Assembly (NCBI RefSeq): GCF_000332215.1 | Contig: NZ_ALWB01000005.1 | Span: forward strand, 1-53,140 | Direction: 5' to 3' | DNA from: Pseudanabaena biceps PCC 7429 | Lineage (GTDB): Bacteria > Cyanobacteriota > Cyanobacteriia > Pseudanabaenales > Pseudanabaenaceae | Length of the DNA: 53,140 bases | Part shown: positions 44,963 through 53,140 of the stretch, piece by piece | Layout of the letters: each line of letters begins with the position of its first letter | Position numbering within the stretch: position 1 is the first letter of the stretch | The notes under the pieces: model-generated | What the model saw: the letters and a program-made list of their open reading frames with translations, nothing else | Database searches by the model: none | What the model was told of the DNA's origin: nothing | Program-made: the position numbers and the translations under genes

Positions 44963-47422
44963 TTGGTTACTTGGAACTCATCTTCATTCAATATTAATAT
45001 TTTGCTTGTAGATGATTCGGAAAGCGATCGCCATACCTATATTCGGTATCTACAATCAGACTCTACCCATACCTATAACATTATGGAGGCCGAAACCTTA
45101 GCAGAGGGTTTGGAATTGTGGAAGACCTATCAACCTGATATTGTCCTTGCTGATTATTTCTTGCCTGATGGCGAGGGTTGGGAACTACTTGCCGAGATGG
45201 GGAAAGACGGTCTCCTCCCCAAATTAGATGCGATCGTTTTGACGGGAAAGGCGGGTGACGAAAGGGTTATCTTAAAGCTAATGCGTCTAGGTGTGGCGGA
45301 CTATATCGAGAAGGGAGAGGTTACCCCCTTATCATTATGTAATCGCGTTGGGCAATTAGGCGATCGCATTTTATTAAATCGTCAATTGCAGCGATCGCAG
45401 CAACAGGAGCTATTAATTGCCAGAATCTCGCTCCATATTCGCCAATATCTTGATTTAGAAGAAGTATCTCAAGCGATCGTCCGAGAAGTCCGCCTCTTTT
45501 TAAATGCTGATCGCACCGTAATTTATAAGTTCAATCCCGACTTTAGTGGGGGAGTAGTGGCGGAGTCAGTGTTACCACCTTGGGAAAGCTGTATGCACCG
45601 ACAGCTTAGCGATGAATACTTCCCTGAAACTATGGGCGGAGAATATCGCAAGGGGAGGATTTTTATCGCTCCTGATGTGTATGCCGCAAATCTCAGTGAA
45701 TGCCACCTGCAAATGCTGGAAAGTTTCCCGACAAGGGCTAGCCTGATCGTACCGATTCTCCGCTCCAATAACCAAGATAATCCGCTATGGGGATTGCTAT
45801 GCACCTATCAATGTTTTGAATCGCGCCCTTGGGAAGAGCCTGATATTCGGTTACTTCAGCAGTTGTCAGTCCAATTTGCGATCGCTCTTCAGCAAGCCGA
45901 GCTCTACCGTGATCTCCAGATCAGCAATACCGAATTAGAAAATCGCGTCAACGAGCGCACTGCCGAACTGTTTAAACGCCAGCAGGAATTTATCGCCCTC
46001 GTCGAGAATTCTCCCAATGTAATTGTGCGCCTCGATCGACAATCGCGCATTCTTTACATCAATTCAGCTACTGAAGCTGCATCTGGTATCCCGCCTTCGG
46101 AATTTTTAGGCAAAACTTTTCGCGAAATGAAAATGCCTGAAAAGAATGTTCTCATGGCTGAAGAGCGCGTCAGCAAATTACTGGCGACAGGAGAGCAGCA
46201 AGAGTACGAAATAGACTTCCCTTCGCCCAAGGGAGGGCTAGCCTATTACAAAATCAATATCATTCCTGAGTATGGCGCTAATGGAGCGATCACCACGATG
46301 CTCATGGTTTTTAGCGATATTACTTCCAACGTGCTTAGTGGAAATGCTCTGAGAGAAGCAAACCGTCGTTGGCAATCTTTGCTTGATAACGTCCGCTTAA
46401 TTGTGGTGGGACTCAATACTGAGGGGAGCGTAGAATATGCTAATTCCTTCTTTTTAGAGACAGCAGGTTACAAACTTGAAGAGGTAATTGGGAAAAATTG
46501 GTTTAGTAATTTTTTGCCTGAATATATCCAAGAAGAACTCGATCAGATTTTTGACAAAGCTTTGGTTGAAGAAAATTTCTTAGAGGATTTTCGTCCCCAT
46601 TATCAAAATCCCATTATTACCAAATCAGGAGAAGAACGAGACATCGCTTGGAATAATACAGTTTTGCGAGATCCCGATAATAAAATCGTAGGAACGATCA
46701 GTATTGGCGAAGATATCACGGACAAATTAAAAGTAGACAAAATTAAAAGCGAGTTTATTTCCATTGTCAGTCATGAGTTGCGGACTCCCTTAGCCTCAAT
46801 TCGTGGAGCCTTGGGATTGCTTGCGTCGGGAGTATTAGATACTAAGCCTGACACTGCTAAGCATATGCTTGATATTGCAGTTTCGGATACAGAGAGATTA
46901 GTACGGTTAGTAAATGATATTCTCGACTTAGAAAGGTTAAGCTCTAGCCGCGTCACCCTCGATCGCCATTGGCATGATGTTGCCGATTTGTGCCGACAGG
47001 CGATCGCTACTATGGAAGCTCTCTCCGATCAAAGTCAAATCTCGGTATTATGCGATTTGTCATCGATCCAGATTTGGACTGATGGCGATCGCCTAGTCCA
47101 AACCTTAGTGAATTTGCTTAGTAATGCCATTAAGTTCTCACCGCCCCATAGCGAAGTACACCTTACTGTGGAATCCCAATTTGAAGAAATTCTATTTAAA
47201 ATCATCGATCATGGTCGTGGCATCCCTGAAGAATATTTAGAAAATATTTTTGAGCGATTTAATCAGGTGGATGCTTCTGATGCTCGTCAAAAAGGAGGTA
47301 CAGGCTTAGGTTTAGCCATTTGCCGTAGTATCGTGCAACAGCACGGAGGCAAAATCTGGGTGGAAAGTGTGTTATCCGAGGGAAGTACATTTCTATTTAC
47401 AATTCCCCATCGCCTTGGTTAG
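44963..47422 (+). CDS. Hybrid sensor histidine kinase, REC-GAF-PAS-PAS-HK
   Basis: An 819-aa kinase without membrane segments. An N-terminal receiver domain (about residues 10-125; ILLVDDSESDR, DIVLADYFLPD) is followed by a phytochrome-like GAF domain (about 150-310, with ADRTVIYKFNPDFSGGVVAE), two PAS domains (about 342-455, 472-590), a HisKA domain with the phosphoacceptor His in FISIVSHELRTPLASIRGAL (near 610), and an ATPase domain with N-box LVNLLSNAIKFS and G-boxes DHGRGIP and GGTGLGLAIC. The GAF domain shows no obvious chromophore Cys. The start is TTG 44963. It may act with the split regulator upstream. Confidence 0.88.
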   Translation: MVTWNSSSFNINILLVDDSESDRHTYIRYLQSDSTHTYNIMEAETLAEGLELWKTYQPDIVLADYFLPDGEGWELLAEMGKDGLLPKLDAIVLTGKAGDERVILKLMRLGVADYIEKGEVTPLSLCNRVGQLGDRILLNRQLQRSQQQELLIARISLHIRQYLDLEEVSQAIVREVRLFLNADRTVIYKFNPDFSGGVVAESVLPPWESCMHRQLSDEYFPETMGGEYRKGRIFIAPDVYAANLSECHLQMLESFPTRASLIVPILRSNNQDNPLWGLLCTYQCFESRPWEEPDIRLLQQLSVQFAIALQQAELYRDLQISNTELENRVNERTAELFKRQQEFIALVENSPNVIVRLDRQSRILYINSATEAASGIPPSEFLGKTFREMKMPEKNVLMAEERVSKLLATGEQQEYEIDFPSPKGGLAYYKINIIPEYGANGAITTMLMVFSDITSNVLSGNALREANRRWQSLLDNVRLIVVGLNTEGSVEYANSFFLETAGYKLEEVIGKNWFSNFLPEYIQEELDQIFDKALVEENFLEDFRPHYQNPIITKSGEERDIAWNNTVLRDPDNKIVGTISIGEDITDKLKVDKIKSEFISIVSHELRTPLASIRGALGLLASGVLDTKPDTAKHMLDIAVSDTERLVRLVNDILDLERLSSSRVTLDRHWHDVADLCRQAIATMEALSDQSQISVLCDLSSIQIWTDGDRLVQTLVNLLSNAIKFSPPHSEVHLTVESQFEEILFKIIDHGRGIPEEYLENIFERFNQVDASDARQKGGTGLGLAICRSIVQQHGGKIWVESVLSEGSTFLFTIPHRLG

Positions 47423-47425
47423 GAG

Positions 47426-47480
47426 CAGTCTATACCAAGTTAAGAAATGGCGTAGCCATTTCTTAACTTGGTATAGACTG
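47426..47480. repeat. Long perfect hairpin, family C type
   Basis: A perfect 26-bp stem (47426-47451 with 47455-47480, loop GTA) with TATACCAA in the arms follows the histidine kinase stop by four bases; it may terminate it. Confidence 0.8.
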
Positions 47481-47522
47481 ACTCGGTTTGGTTTTTAATT
47501 CACAGTTAAAAACTAAAACCAG

Positions 47523-47639
47523 AGAGCATACCGCCCGCGCAGCGGGCGGTATGCTCTTCCTTACTCCCTTCCCAGTGAAGAATTAGACGTTGCGGCGCTT
47601 CGCGCCGCAACGCTAATTATTCACTGGGAAGGGAGTAAG
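47523..47639. repeat. Family B-type hairpin and a large nested palindrome
   Basis: A 15-bp stem (47523-47557, loop GCA) is followed by an 80-base palindrome (47560-47639). Its outer arms CTTACTCCCTTCCCAGTGAA are perfect and its inner stem GTTGCGGCGC has loop TTC. The arm also occurs at the 3' end of the ABC gene at 16009. These hairpins fill most of the gap before the FHA gene. Confidence 0.85.
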
Positions 47640-47716
47640 AATATTTTGTAATGGCTCAAGAGTTTAATGGCTGCTTGAAAAATGCCTAAACATGCTTAAA
47701 AATTTAAGGTGCTTCT

Positions 47717-48991
47717 ATGATTAAACTTAGAATTTTTAATATTCAAATTCCCCAAGAACTGAAACCGATTGAATTATCCATAGAAAAAAGTCAAAAAAAT
47801 GATTTTCTTTTTGGTCGCGCACCTCAATGCGATGTTTTCCTTGACAACAGCACCGTTAGCAGACACCACGGTAAGATCTTCTTTGAAGACGAACAATATC
47901 ATTACCTTGATTTGGGAAGTACTAATGGTTCCCAAATTAATAACCTCGTACTTACACAATTTAGACCATTTCGCCTTTCTGTGAACGATACGATTCAATT
48001 AGGTGACTTTGCTATCTTAGTTGAGGAGATTAAGCTTCCTACCCGACCCATAAGCATCTTAGAAGAGGAAGAAGATCCGACTGAGCCATCGGTTTCCCAC
48101 TTAGAGGAACCCATTGTAACAATTCAGAAGTCCAGCGATCGCTCTGTAGCGATCGAGCATCAACATGAGTTGCAGCCGATTGAATATTGGAATGAGGGTT
48201 CGATCGCCCTTGAATGCACCAGAATTGTTGACGAAACCGAAGATGTGAAAACCTTCTCCTTTGTCGCTAATCCAATGCGACTATTTCGATACCAATCGGG
48301 ACAGTTTCTCAATCTCTCCTTAGAAATAAATGGAGTGGAACTCATGGGTTCCTATCCGATCGCTTCCTCCCCATCCCGTCCCTACGACCTCGAAATTACT
48401 GTTAAGCGTCCTCCTACCACTAATAATAATCAGGCTACAGAAGCAACAATGTCTGAGAGATTGATTTCCAATTGGTTACATTACAATCTGACGGTGGGTA
48501 GTCGAATTCGCTCCTATGGATTTTTGGGGAGTTTTAACTGTACGGACAATCCCTCTCAAAAATTATTACTGCTATCGGCGGGCATCGGAAGCGCTCCCAT
48601 GCTATCGATATCCCGTTGGCTTTATGACACCCATGCTGACTGCGATATTACCTTCTTGCACTGCGCCCGTAGTCCACAGGAAATAATCTTTCGCCAAGAA
48701 TTAGAAATTATGGCAACGCGATCGCCAAAGTTTCGCCTAGCCATCAACATCACTCACCTGAAGTCCCGCTCGGCTTGGCTCGGATTACGCGGCAAACTTA
48801 CATCCGAAATGCTCACCATGATCGCGCCCGATTGGCGCGATCGCCCAGCCTTTGTGTGTGGTTCCGATAGCTTTATACAAAGCACAAAGTCCTTGTTAGA
48901 AACTATGGGATTTGACATGGCGCAATACCACGCCGAAAGCTTGCAGGAAGTCATCTATAAAAATCAAGCTCGCGCCCTAGTATCGTCATAG
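47717..48991 (+). CDS. FHA domain fused to a flavoreductase-type domain
   Basis: A 424-aa fusion. Residues 1-110 are an FHA phosphothreonine-binding domain: LFGRAPQCDVFLDNSTVSRH and LDLGSTNGSQIN contain the expected Gly-Arg, Ser-Arg-His and Thr-Asn-Gly. After an acidic linker, residues 165-420 resemble ferredoxin-NADP reductase/oxidoreductase modules: FRYQSGQFLNLSLE and MGSYPIASSP (FAD side), LLLLSAGIGSAPMLSISRWL (NADP phosphate-binding GxGxxP-like), FLHCARSPQEIIFRQELE and AFVCGSDSFIQSTKSLLE. No [2Fe-2S] cysteine motif is seen at the end. Phosphorylation by a Ser/Thr kinase such as the one at 40424 could control its redox partner; that is inference. Confidence 0.82.
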   Translation: MIKLRIFNIQIPQELKPIELSIEKSQKNDFLFGRAPQCDVFLDNSTVSRHHGKIFFEDEQYHYLDLGSTNGSQINNLVLTQFRPFRLSVNDTIQLGDFAILVEEIKLPTRPISILEEEEDPTEPSVSHLEEPIVTIQKSSDRSVAIEHQHELQPIEYWNEGSIALECTRIVDETEDVKTFSFVANPMRLFRYQSGQFLNLSLEINGVELMGSYPIASSPSRPYDLEITVKRPPTTNNNQATEATMSERLISNWLHYNLTVGSRIRSYGFLGSFNCTDNPSQKLLLLSAGIGSAPMLSISRWLYDTHADCDITFLHCARSPQEIIFRQELEIMATRSPKFRLAINITHLKSRSAWLGLRGKLTSEMLTMIAPDWRDRPAFVCGSDSFIQSTKSLLETMGFDMAQYHAESLQEVIYKNQARALVSS

Positions 48992-49027
48992 CTCGTAAAA
49001 ATAGCTCGTAAAAATAGCTCGTAAAAA

Positions 49028-49894
49028 TTAACCTAGATGTTGAATGAGAGCCTGTCGCATGATGTCGATCGGTACTTCTTCCTCTAACCAAAATTCCAGA
49101 GCGATCGCCCCTTGATGAATGAGCATCTCCAACCCATCAATTGTCTTTAGCCCTCTTGCGGCAGCAATTTGTAAAAATTTGGTGGGTCGGGGAGTATAAA
49201 TTAGGTCATAGACGATCGCCCGATCACTTAGGAGCGCCATTTCAGCTTCGCTAATTGGGGTTTGCGGATCGCTTGCCATACCGATTGGGGTGGCATTGAT
49301 CACGATCCCCGCCACTTCTAATAAAGAGGGAATAGATGTCCAAGGATGGACGCGCAGGTTGTAATCATGTAACTGGCTGGTCATTGCCCCGTGGAACTTC
49401 TTAATTTTTTTTGGGTCGCGCCCTACTACATGAATTACGGGACAACCCAGATCTAGACAAGCCGCAACTACAGCCTTTGCTGCTCCCCCACTGCCTAGAA
49501 CTACGGCTGGCATATTTTTCCAATCACAATCAAGTTGCTTGAGGGGCTCCAAAAAACCTGCCACATCAGTGTTTGTGCCAAACCAGCGATCGCCAATCCG
49601 TTTAACCGTATTAACTGCGCCGACAGATTGGGCAATGGGGGTAATTTCGTCTAATAGGGGGAGTATTTCGATTTTATGGGGAATCGTTAGATTAAATCCT
49701 TGTACCGATTGAATCTTCTTGATCCCTGCGATCGCTGTTGGCAAATCATCTACAGGGATTGGAAATGGTAGATAGACATAGTCCATAGCCATAGCTGCGA
49801 TCGCCGCATTATGCATCACAGGTGAAAGACTGTGACTGACAGGAAAACCCATCACACCTAAAATTTTGGTTGTCCCGAGGACTCTCCCACTCAT
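49028..49894 (-). CDS. aroE: Shikimate dehydrogenase
   Basis: The enzyme reduces 3-dehydroshikimate with NADPH in aromatic amino acid synthesis. The 288-aa length is normal. Shikimate-binding residues are in GFPVSHSLSPVMHNAAI (about residues 16-32), the catalytic Lys is in NLTIPHK (about 62-68), Asn and Asp in GTNTDVAGF, the NADP-binding loop is VVLGSGGAAKAVV, and the basic selector is VVGRDPKK. The start ATG 49894 is clear. It ends 37 bases from the convergent FHA gene, with a short tandem repeat of AGCTCGTAAAAAT between them (48992-49027). Confidence 0.95.
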   Translation of the reverse strand: MSGRVLGTTKILGVMGFPVSHSLSPVMHNAAIAAMAMDYVYLPFPIPVDDLPTAIAGIKKIQSVQGFNLTIPHKIEILPLLDEITPIAQSVGAVNTVKRIGDRWFGTNTDVAGFLEPLKQLDCDWKNMPAVVLGSGGAAKAVVAACLDLGCPVIHVVGRDPKKIKKFHGAMTSQLHDYNLRVHPWTSIPSLLEVAGIVINATPIGMASDPQTPISEAEMALLSDRAIVYDLIYTPRPTKFLQIAAARGLKTIDGLEMLIHQGAIALEFWLEEEVPIDIMRQALIQHLG

Positions 49895-50006
49895 AGTTAC
49901 TTACCTTAAAGTAGTTAGAAAACTATGACACAAATGTTTCGCCTAAAGAGTAAGCAATATCGCGATCCCTAATATATTTTGCCGATCTAACCCATATCAA
50001 GACAAT

Positions 50007-50098
50007 TAAGTAGTCTTAAAACCTAGAAGGGCATACCGCCCGCGTAGCGGGCGGTATGCCCTTCTAGGTTTTGGTTTTTAATTATGCGGAACTACTTA
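50007..50098. repeat. Palindromic element, family B, complete
   Basis: TAAGTAG at the left, CTACTTA at the right and a perfect 26-bp core stem (50018-50043 with 50047-50072, loop GTA). The 402-base gap also has two small stems (AGAGAAG/CTTCTCT near 50182, ATAGTTC/GAACTAT near 50219) before the GH57 start; the promoter was not identified. Confidence 0.85.
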
Positions 50099-50296
50099 CT
50101 TGGGGATCTGGAATTTTTGCGAAAGTGCCTATAAACCTTTTACTTAATGCTAGTCTAGCTGATAAATCAAGGGAATTAGCAGAGAAGTTAAGCCTTCTCT
50201 AATTTCTAAAACTTTTCTATAGTTCCTTGCGAACTATTAGAAAAATCTGCCAAGATGGATGACATATTTCGTTTGCCTTATTAAGGGAAGATTTGC

Positions 50297-52966
50297 GTGA
50301 CTGTTGCTGCTTCTGTCTCCTCGTCTGATGTCCAGAGTCAAACTGATTCGGGAATTTATATTACAATTCACGGTCACTTTTATCAGCCTCCTCGTGAAAA
50401 TCCTTACCTGAACGCCATTGAGCGGCAAGAAAGTGCTGCTCCTTTTCATGACTGGAATGCGCGGATTCACCATGAATGCTATCGTCCCAACGCATTCTCA
50501 AGGATTGAGCGTCATGATGGCAAAATCGTTAAGATTGTCAATAACTACGAGTACATGAGTTTCAACATGGGGCCAACGTTGCTCTCATGGATGGAATTTC
50601 ACGATCGCGATACCTATCAAGCAATAATTGATGCCGATAAACGCAGTGCCGAACGCCTCAATGGTCACGGCAATGCGATCGCACAGGTGTATAACCACAT
50701 CATCATGCCCTTGGCAAATTGGCGCGACAAATTGACGCAGATTCGCTGGGGTAAGGAGGATTTCAAATCGCGGTTTGGGCGCGAACCTGAGGGCATGTGG
50801 TTGGCGGAGACGGCGGTTGACTATGAAACTCTAGAAGCCTTGGCTTTAGAGGGGATCAAATTTATCGTCCTTGCGCCATCGCAGGCTCAGCGCTGTCGAC
50901 CAATGCCGACGGATGAGAATCCCAATCCCGCATGGCAAGAAGTGGGTGGCGCACAGATCGATCCCAACCGCGCCTATCGTTGCCACCTGCGTCGCCACAA
51001 TGCCAGCAGCAGCAATGTTTCTGAACTCGGTCAGTTCCATTTACCTGCGAATACTGACGCTTATATTGACGTATTTTTCTACGATGGTCCCATTTCTCGC
51101 GACATGGGCTTTGGTGATCTCCTCGGTAGTTCGCACAACTTTTCTAAACGACTGAGTCAAGCTGTGCGCAGCGATCACCGTACGCATCAAATTGTGTCCG
51201 TGGCAACCGATGGCGAAACCTTCGGACATCACAAGCACTTTACCGAAAAAACCCTCTCCTATGCCTTCGTTGAGGAATTTCCCCGTCGGGGTTGGCATGT
51301 CACCAATTACGCCCATTATTTAAGCTTGTTTCCCCCGACATGGGAGACCGAGCTAAAATCGGTAACGGCTTGGAGTTGTGCCCACGGAGTCGATCGCTGG
51401 CAGGGTGGTTGCACCTGCGGCGGCGAAGGTTCGGGCTATCAGCAACTATGGCGGCGACCATTGCGCGATAGTTTAAATTGGTTGCGCGATCGCCTTGCGG
51501 CTGTATATGTGGACATTGGGCGTAAATACTTTAACGATCCTTGGGAAGCCCGCGATCGCTACATTGATGTCCTCAAATATTCGCTACGCGATGGTCTTAC
51601 CGAATCTTCCTTGGTGCTAGAGAAATTTTTCGAGCAGCAATCGGGCAACAAAGTATCTACATCTGCCCAAAGAGTTGATGCCCTGCGACTATTAGAAATG
51701 CAGCGCCATGCTTTGCTGATGTTTACCAGTTGCGGCTGGTTCTTTGAGGAATTATCGCGCCCTGAAACCGTGCAGATCCTGCGCTATGCGGCTAGAGCGC
51801 TCGAACTTGCCGCCGATGTGGCAGGAGTATTGCTAGAGGAGGAATTTATCCAACGCATGTCTGGTGCGCCTAGCAATCTAGCTGAGTTTAAAGATGGCAA
51901 AGGTGTGTATCGCAAACAGGTGGTTACCAATCGCATTACCCTCGCCCAAGTTGCGGCTCAGTATGCTCTGAGTTCAACCTTAGGCAATTACGCGCGATCG
52001 CAACAGATCTATTGCTATCAGATCCAGCAGCAGGATTATCAACTCCAACGTATTGGCTCGATGTCCTTGGCGATCGGGCAGATTCAACTGGTTTCTGGCA
52101 TCACTCAAGAATCCGTAAATTATATTTTTGCTGTCTTGCATCTGGGCGGCGATGACTTTCATTGCTGCATTCAACCCTTTACGGGCAGGCGCGAATATGA
52201 GGAAATCAAAGCCACCCTGTTTAAAGTTCTCAAACAAGCGAATACGGCGGCGGTAATTCTCGCCATGGCGAGCAATTTTAGTGGCGAGCAGTTTAATTTG
52301 CATCACCTCTTTGCTGAGGAACGCCATCGCATTTTACAAATGCTTGCCGATGAAACCCTGACTCGGCTCGATCAGCTATACGAGCAGGTTTATCGCGATA
52401 ATTACGGAATTCTTATTTCTTTCCGTCGCGATGATTTGCCAGTACCGCCCGAGCTACAGGTAGCAGCCGATATTGTCTTAAATAATCGACTCTCTGAGGA
52501 ACTGAAGGCATTAGAAACGGGCGCGTCTTTGCCGAATATTGGACTTGATGCCGTGGCGATCGAAGCTATCAATCTTGGTTGCAAGTTCACCCATGTTGAG
52601 AATGCGAAGATTATTGAGAACTATATTCTGAAACAGATTCAGGAGCTAGGTCAATTGCCAGATATGGATGAAAAGTCCTTATTTAGTTATCTCAATCAAA
52701 TCGAGCAGGCTTTAATCATCAGCGATCGCCTCAACCTCAAACTCAATCTTAACCTCGCTCAAGAGGCTTTTCTCAACTACCTATTCAAACGGATTGCGCC
52801 CCAATGCGTTCTGGCTAGACAAATTCTCGATTTGGAATCGGTTGCCAAACAGCCTATTCACATTGAGGTAAATCTATGCGAAGGTATTTCCAATCTAGAA
52901 TTGCATCAGTTGATTGATACAGCTGGTAAGTTAGGAATTGCTACGGAAGCTTGGCTTCATGCCTAA
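50297..52966 (+). CDS. GH57 family glycoside hydrolase (DUF3536 type)
   Basis: An 889-aa protein of the GH57 alpha-glucan-active superfamily with a C-terminal DUF3536 domain, a combination common in cyanobacteria. The GH57 start GIYITIHGHFYQPPRENPYL (His-rich strand 1) opens it at about residue 19; GMWLAETAVDYETLEALALEG follows the catalytic region (Glu near residue 176), and VSVATDGETFGHHKHFTEK carries the second acidic residue. The C-terminal half is helical. It probably acts on glycogen or another alpha-glucan as hydrolase or branching-like enzyme; the exact reaction is not known to me. The start is GTG 50297. The gene ends 14 bases before a family B element. Confidence 0.88.
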   Translation: MTVAASVSSSDVQSQTDSGIYITIHGHFYQPPRENPYLNAIERQESAAPFHDWNARIHHECYRPNAFSRIERHDGKIVKIVNNYEYMSFNMGPTLLSWMEFHDRDTYQAIIDADKRSAERLNGHGNAIAQVYNHIIMPLANWRDKLTQIRWGKEDFKSRFGREPEGMWLAETAVDYETLEALALEGIKFIVLAPSQAQRCRPMPTDENPNPAWQEVGGAQIDPNRAYRCHLRRHNASSSNVSELGQFHLPANTDAYIDVFFYDGPISRDMGFGDLLGSSHNFSKRLSQAVRSDHRTHQIVSVATDGETFGHHKHFTEKTLSYAFVEEFPRRGWHVTNYAHYLSLFPPTWETELKSVTAWSCAHGVDRWQGGCTCGGEGSGYQQLWRRPLRDSLNWLRDRLAAVYVDIGRKYFNDPWEARDRYIDVLKYSLRDGLTESSLVLEKFFEQQSGNKVSTSAQRVDALRLLEMQRHALLMFTSCGWFFEELSRPETVQILRYAARALELAADVAGVLLEEEFIQRMSGAPSNLAEFKDGKGVYRKQVVTNRITLAQVAAQYALSSTLGNYARSQQIYCYQIQQQDYQLQRIGSMSLAIGQIQLVSGITQESVNYIFAVLHLGGDDFHCCIQPFTGRREYEEIKATLFKVLKQANTAAVILAMASNFSGEQFNLHHLFAEERHRILQMLADETLTRLDQLYEQVYRDNYGILISFRRDDLPVPPELQVAADIVLNNRLSEELKALETGASLPNIGLDAVAIEAINLGCKFTHVENAKIIENYILKQIQELGQLPDMDEKSLFSYLNQIEQALIISDRLNLKLNLNLAQEAFLNYLFKRIAPQCVLARQILDLESVAKQPIHIEVNLCEGISNLELHQLIDTAGKLGIATEAWLHA

Positions 52967-52980
52967 TTTAGGTAACAGCT

Positions 52981-53081
52981 AAGTAGCTAGGCATAAGTAA
53001 ACTTAAAACCAGAGAGCATACCGTCCGCGTAGCGGGCGGTATGCTCTCTGGTTTTGTTTTTTAATGATGCCAAACTACTTA
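52981..53081. repeat. Palindromic element, family B, complete
   Basis: The best-preserved family B copy: AAGTAGCTAGGCATAAGTAA at the left, CAAACTACTT at the right and a 24-bp core stem with one mismatch. It starts 14 bases after the GH57 stop. Most of its left half is identical to the copies at 39300 and 44812. Confidence 0.85.
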
Positions 53082-53140
53082 TAATACCAATTCCCAAAAG
53101 TGTGGCTACACTTTTGGGAATTGAAAACCAAACCCAGTAA
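53082..53140. repeat. Family C element, cut by the window end
   Basis: TAATACCAATTCCC, a hairpin (AATTCCCAAAAGTGT/ACACTTTTGGGAATT) and AACCCAGTAA reproduce the first half of family C. The second hairpin lies beyond the window. It directly abuts the family B element. Confidence 0.8.

Overview
The window looks like chromosomal DNA of a cyanobacterium, probably a Pseudanabaena-type filament (the genus is a guess). The HIP1 octamer GCGATCGC is scattered through most genes. Several families are typical of cyanobacteria: a DUF928 protein, a DUF1517 protein, a DUF3536-type GH57 enzyme, several Uma2 nucleases, an NrtA-like binding protein and a very large hybrid histidine kinase. No rRNA, tRNA, CRISPR array, complete insertion sequence or prophage was seen.

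Layout. 1-12 kb: smc, ilvC, penicillin-binding protein 2 (reverse), a small anti-sigma-type ATPase, a bifunctional RelA/SpoT enzyme and two Uma2 nucleases. 12-19.4 kb: a ROK-type sugar kinase, a NACHT NTPase with the look of a conflict or defence protein, two ABC ATPases without permeases, and an unrecognised protein between them. 19.4-23.6 kb (reverse): DUF1517 protein, a REC-GGDEF protein with a broken partial copy behind it, a J-domain/TPR protein and a solute-binding protein. 23.6-26.3 kb is an accessory island: an AT-rich, HIP1-free pair of overlapping genes (a winged-helix-like protein and a GNAT-fold protein), a gene remnant and a BrnT-type toxin-antitoxin pair. The island is bracketed by two diverged 114-bp direct copies of the start of the solute-binding-protein gene. 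26-36.7 kb: Uma2, DUF928, glycosyltransferase, argB, an HTH/GrpE-like protein, a methylglyoxal-synthase-like/lipid-kinase fusion, a PLP decarboxylase, a NUDIX hydrolase, an AMIN-M23 peptidase and a fasciclin protein. 36.8-40.3 kb (reverse): an NrtB/NrtA/NrtD-like uptake system. 40.4-47.4 kb: a Ser/Thr kinase with TPRs, a multidomain response regulator and a hybrid histidine kinase. 47.7-53 kb: an FHA-flavoreductase fusion, aroE and a GH57 enzyme.

The main feature not explained by genes is the density of short palindromic elements in nearly every intergenic gap. At least four families can be told apart by their ends: (A) an 81-bp element with GTAGT/ACTAC ends; (B) roughly 90-100-bp elements bounded by AAGTAG(C/T)TAGGCATAA-like inverted ends; (C) two-hairpin elements bounded by TAATACCA/TGGTATTA; (D) long hairpins with AGTCAGGACA-like outer arms. 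Stems differ between copies but stay paired, and nearly every apex has the form GC-NNN-GC. One family A copy has split a REC-HTH-HPt-REC-REC-GGDEF gene and left a 9-10-bp target duplication, so this family has been mobile. Several genes end inside an element, which supplies the stop codon and sometimes the last residues.

Most genes are ordinary housekeeping or signalling genes. The parts most worth following are the palindromic mobile elements and the way they rewrite gene ends, the bracketed two-gene island, the NACHT gene, and the two unusual fusions (MGS-like/lipid kinase and FHA/flavoreductase).
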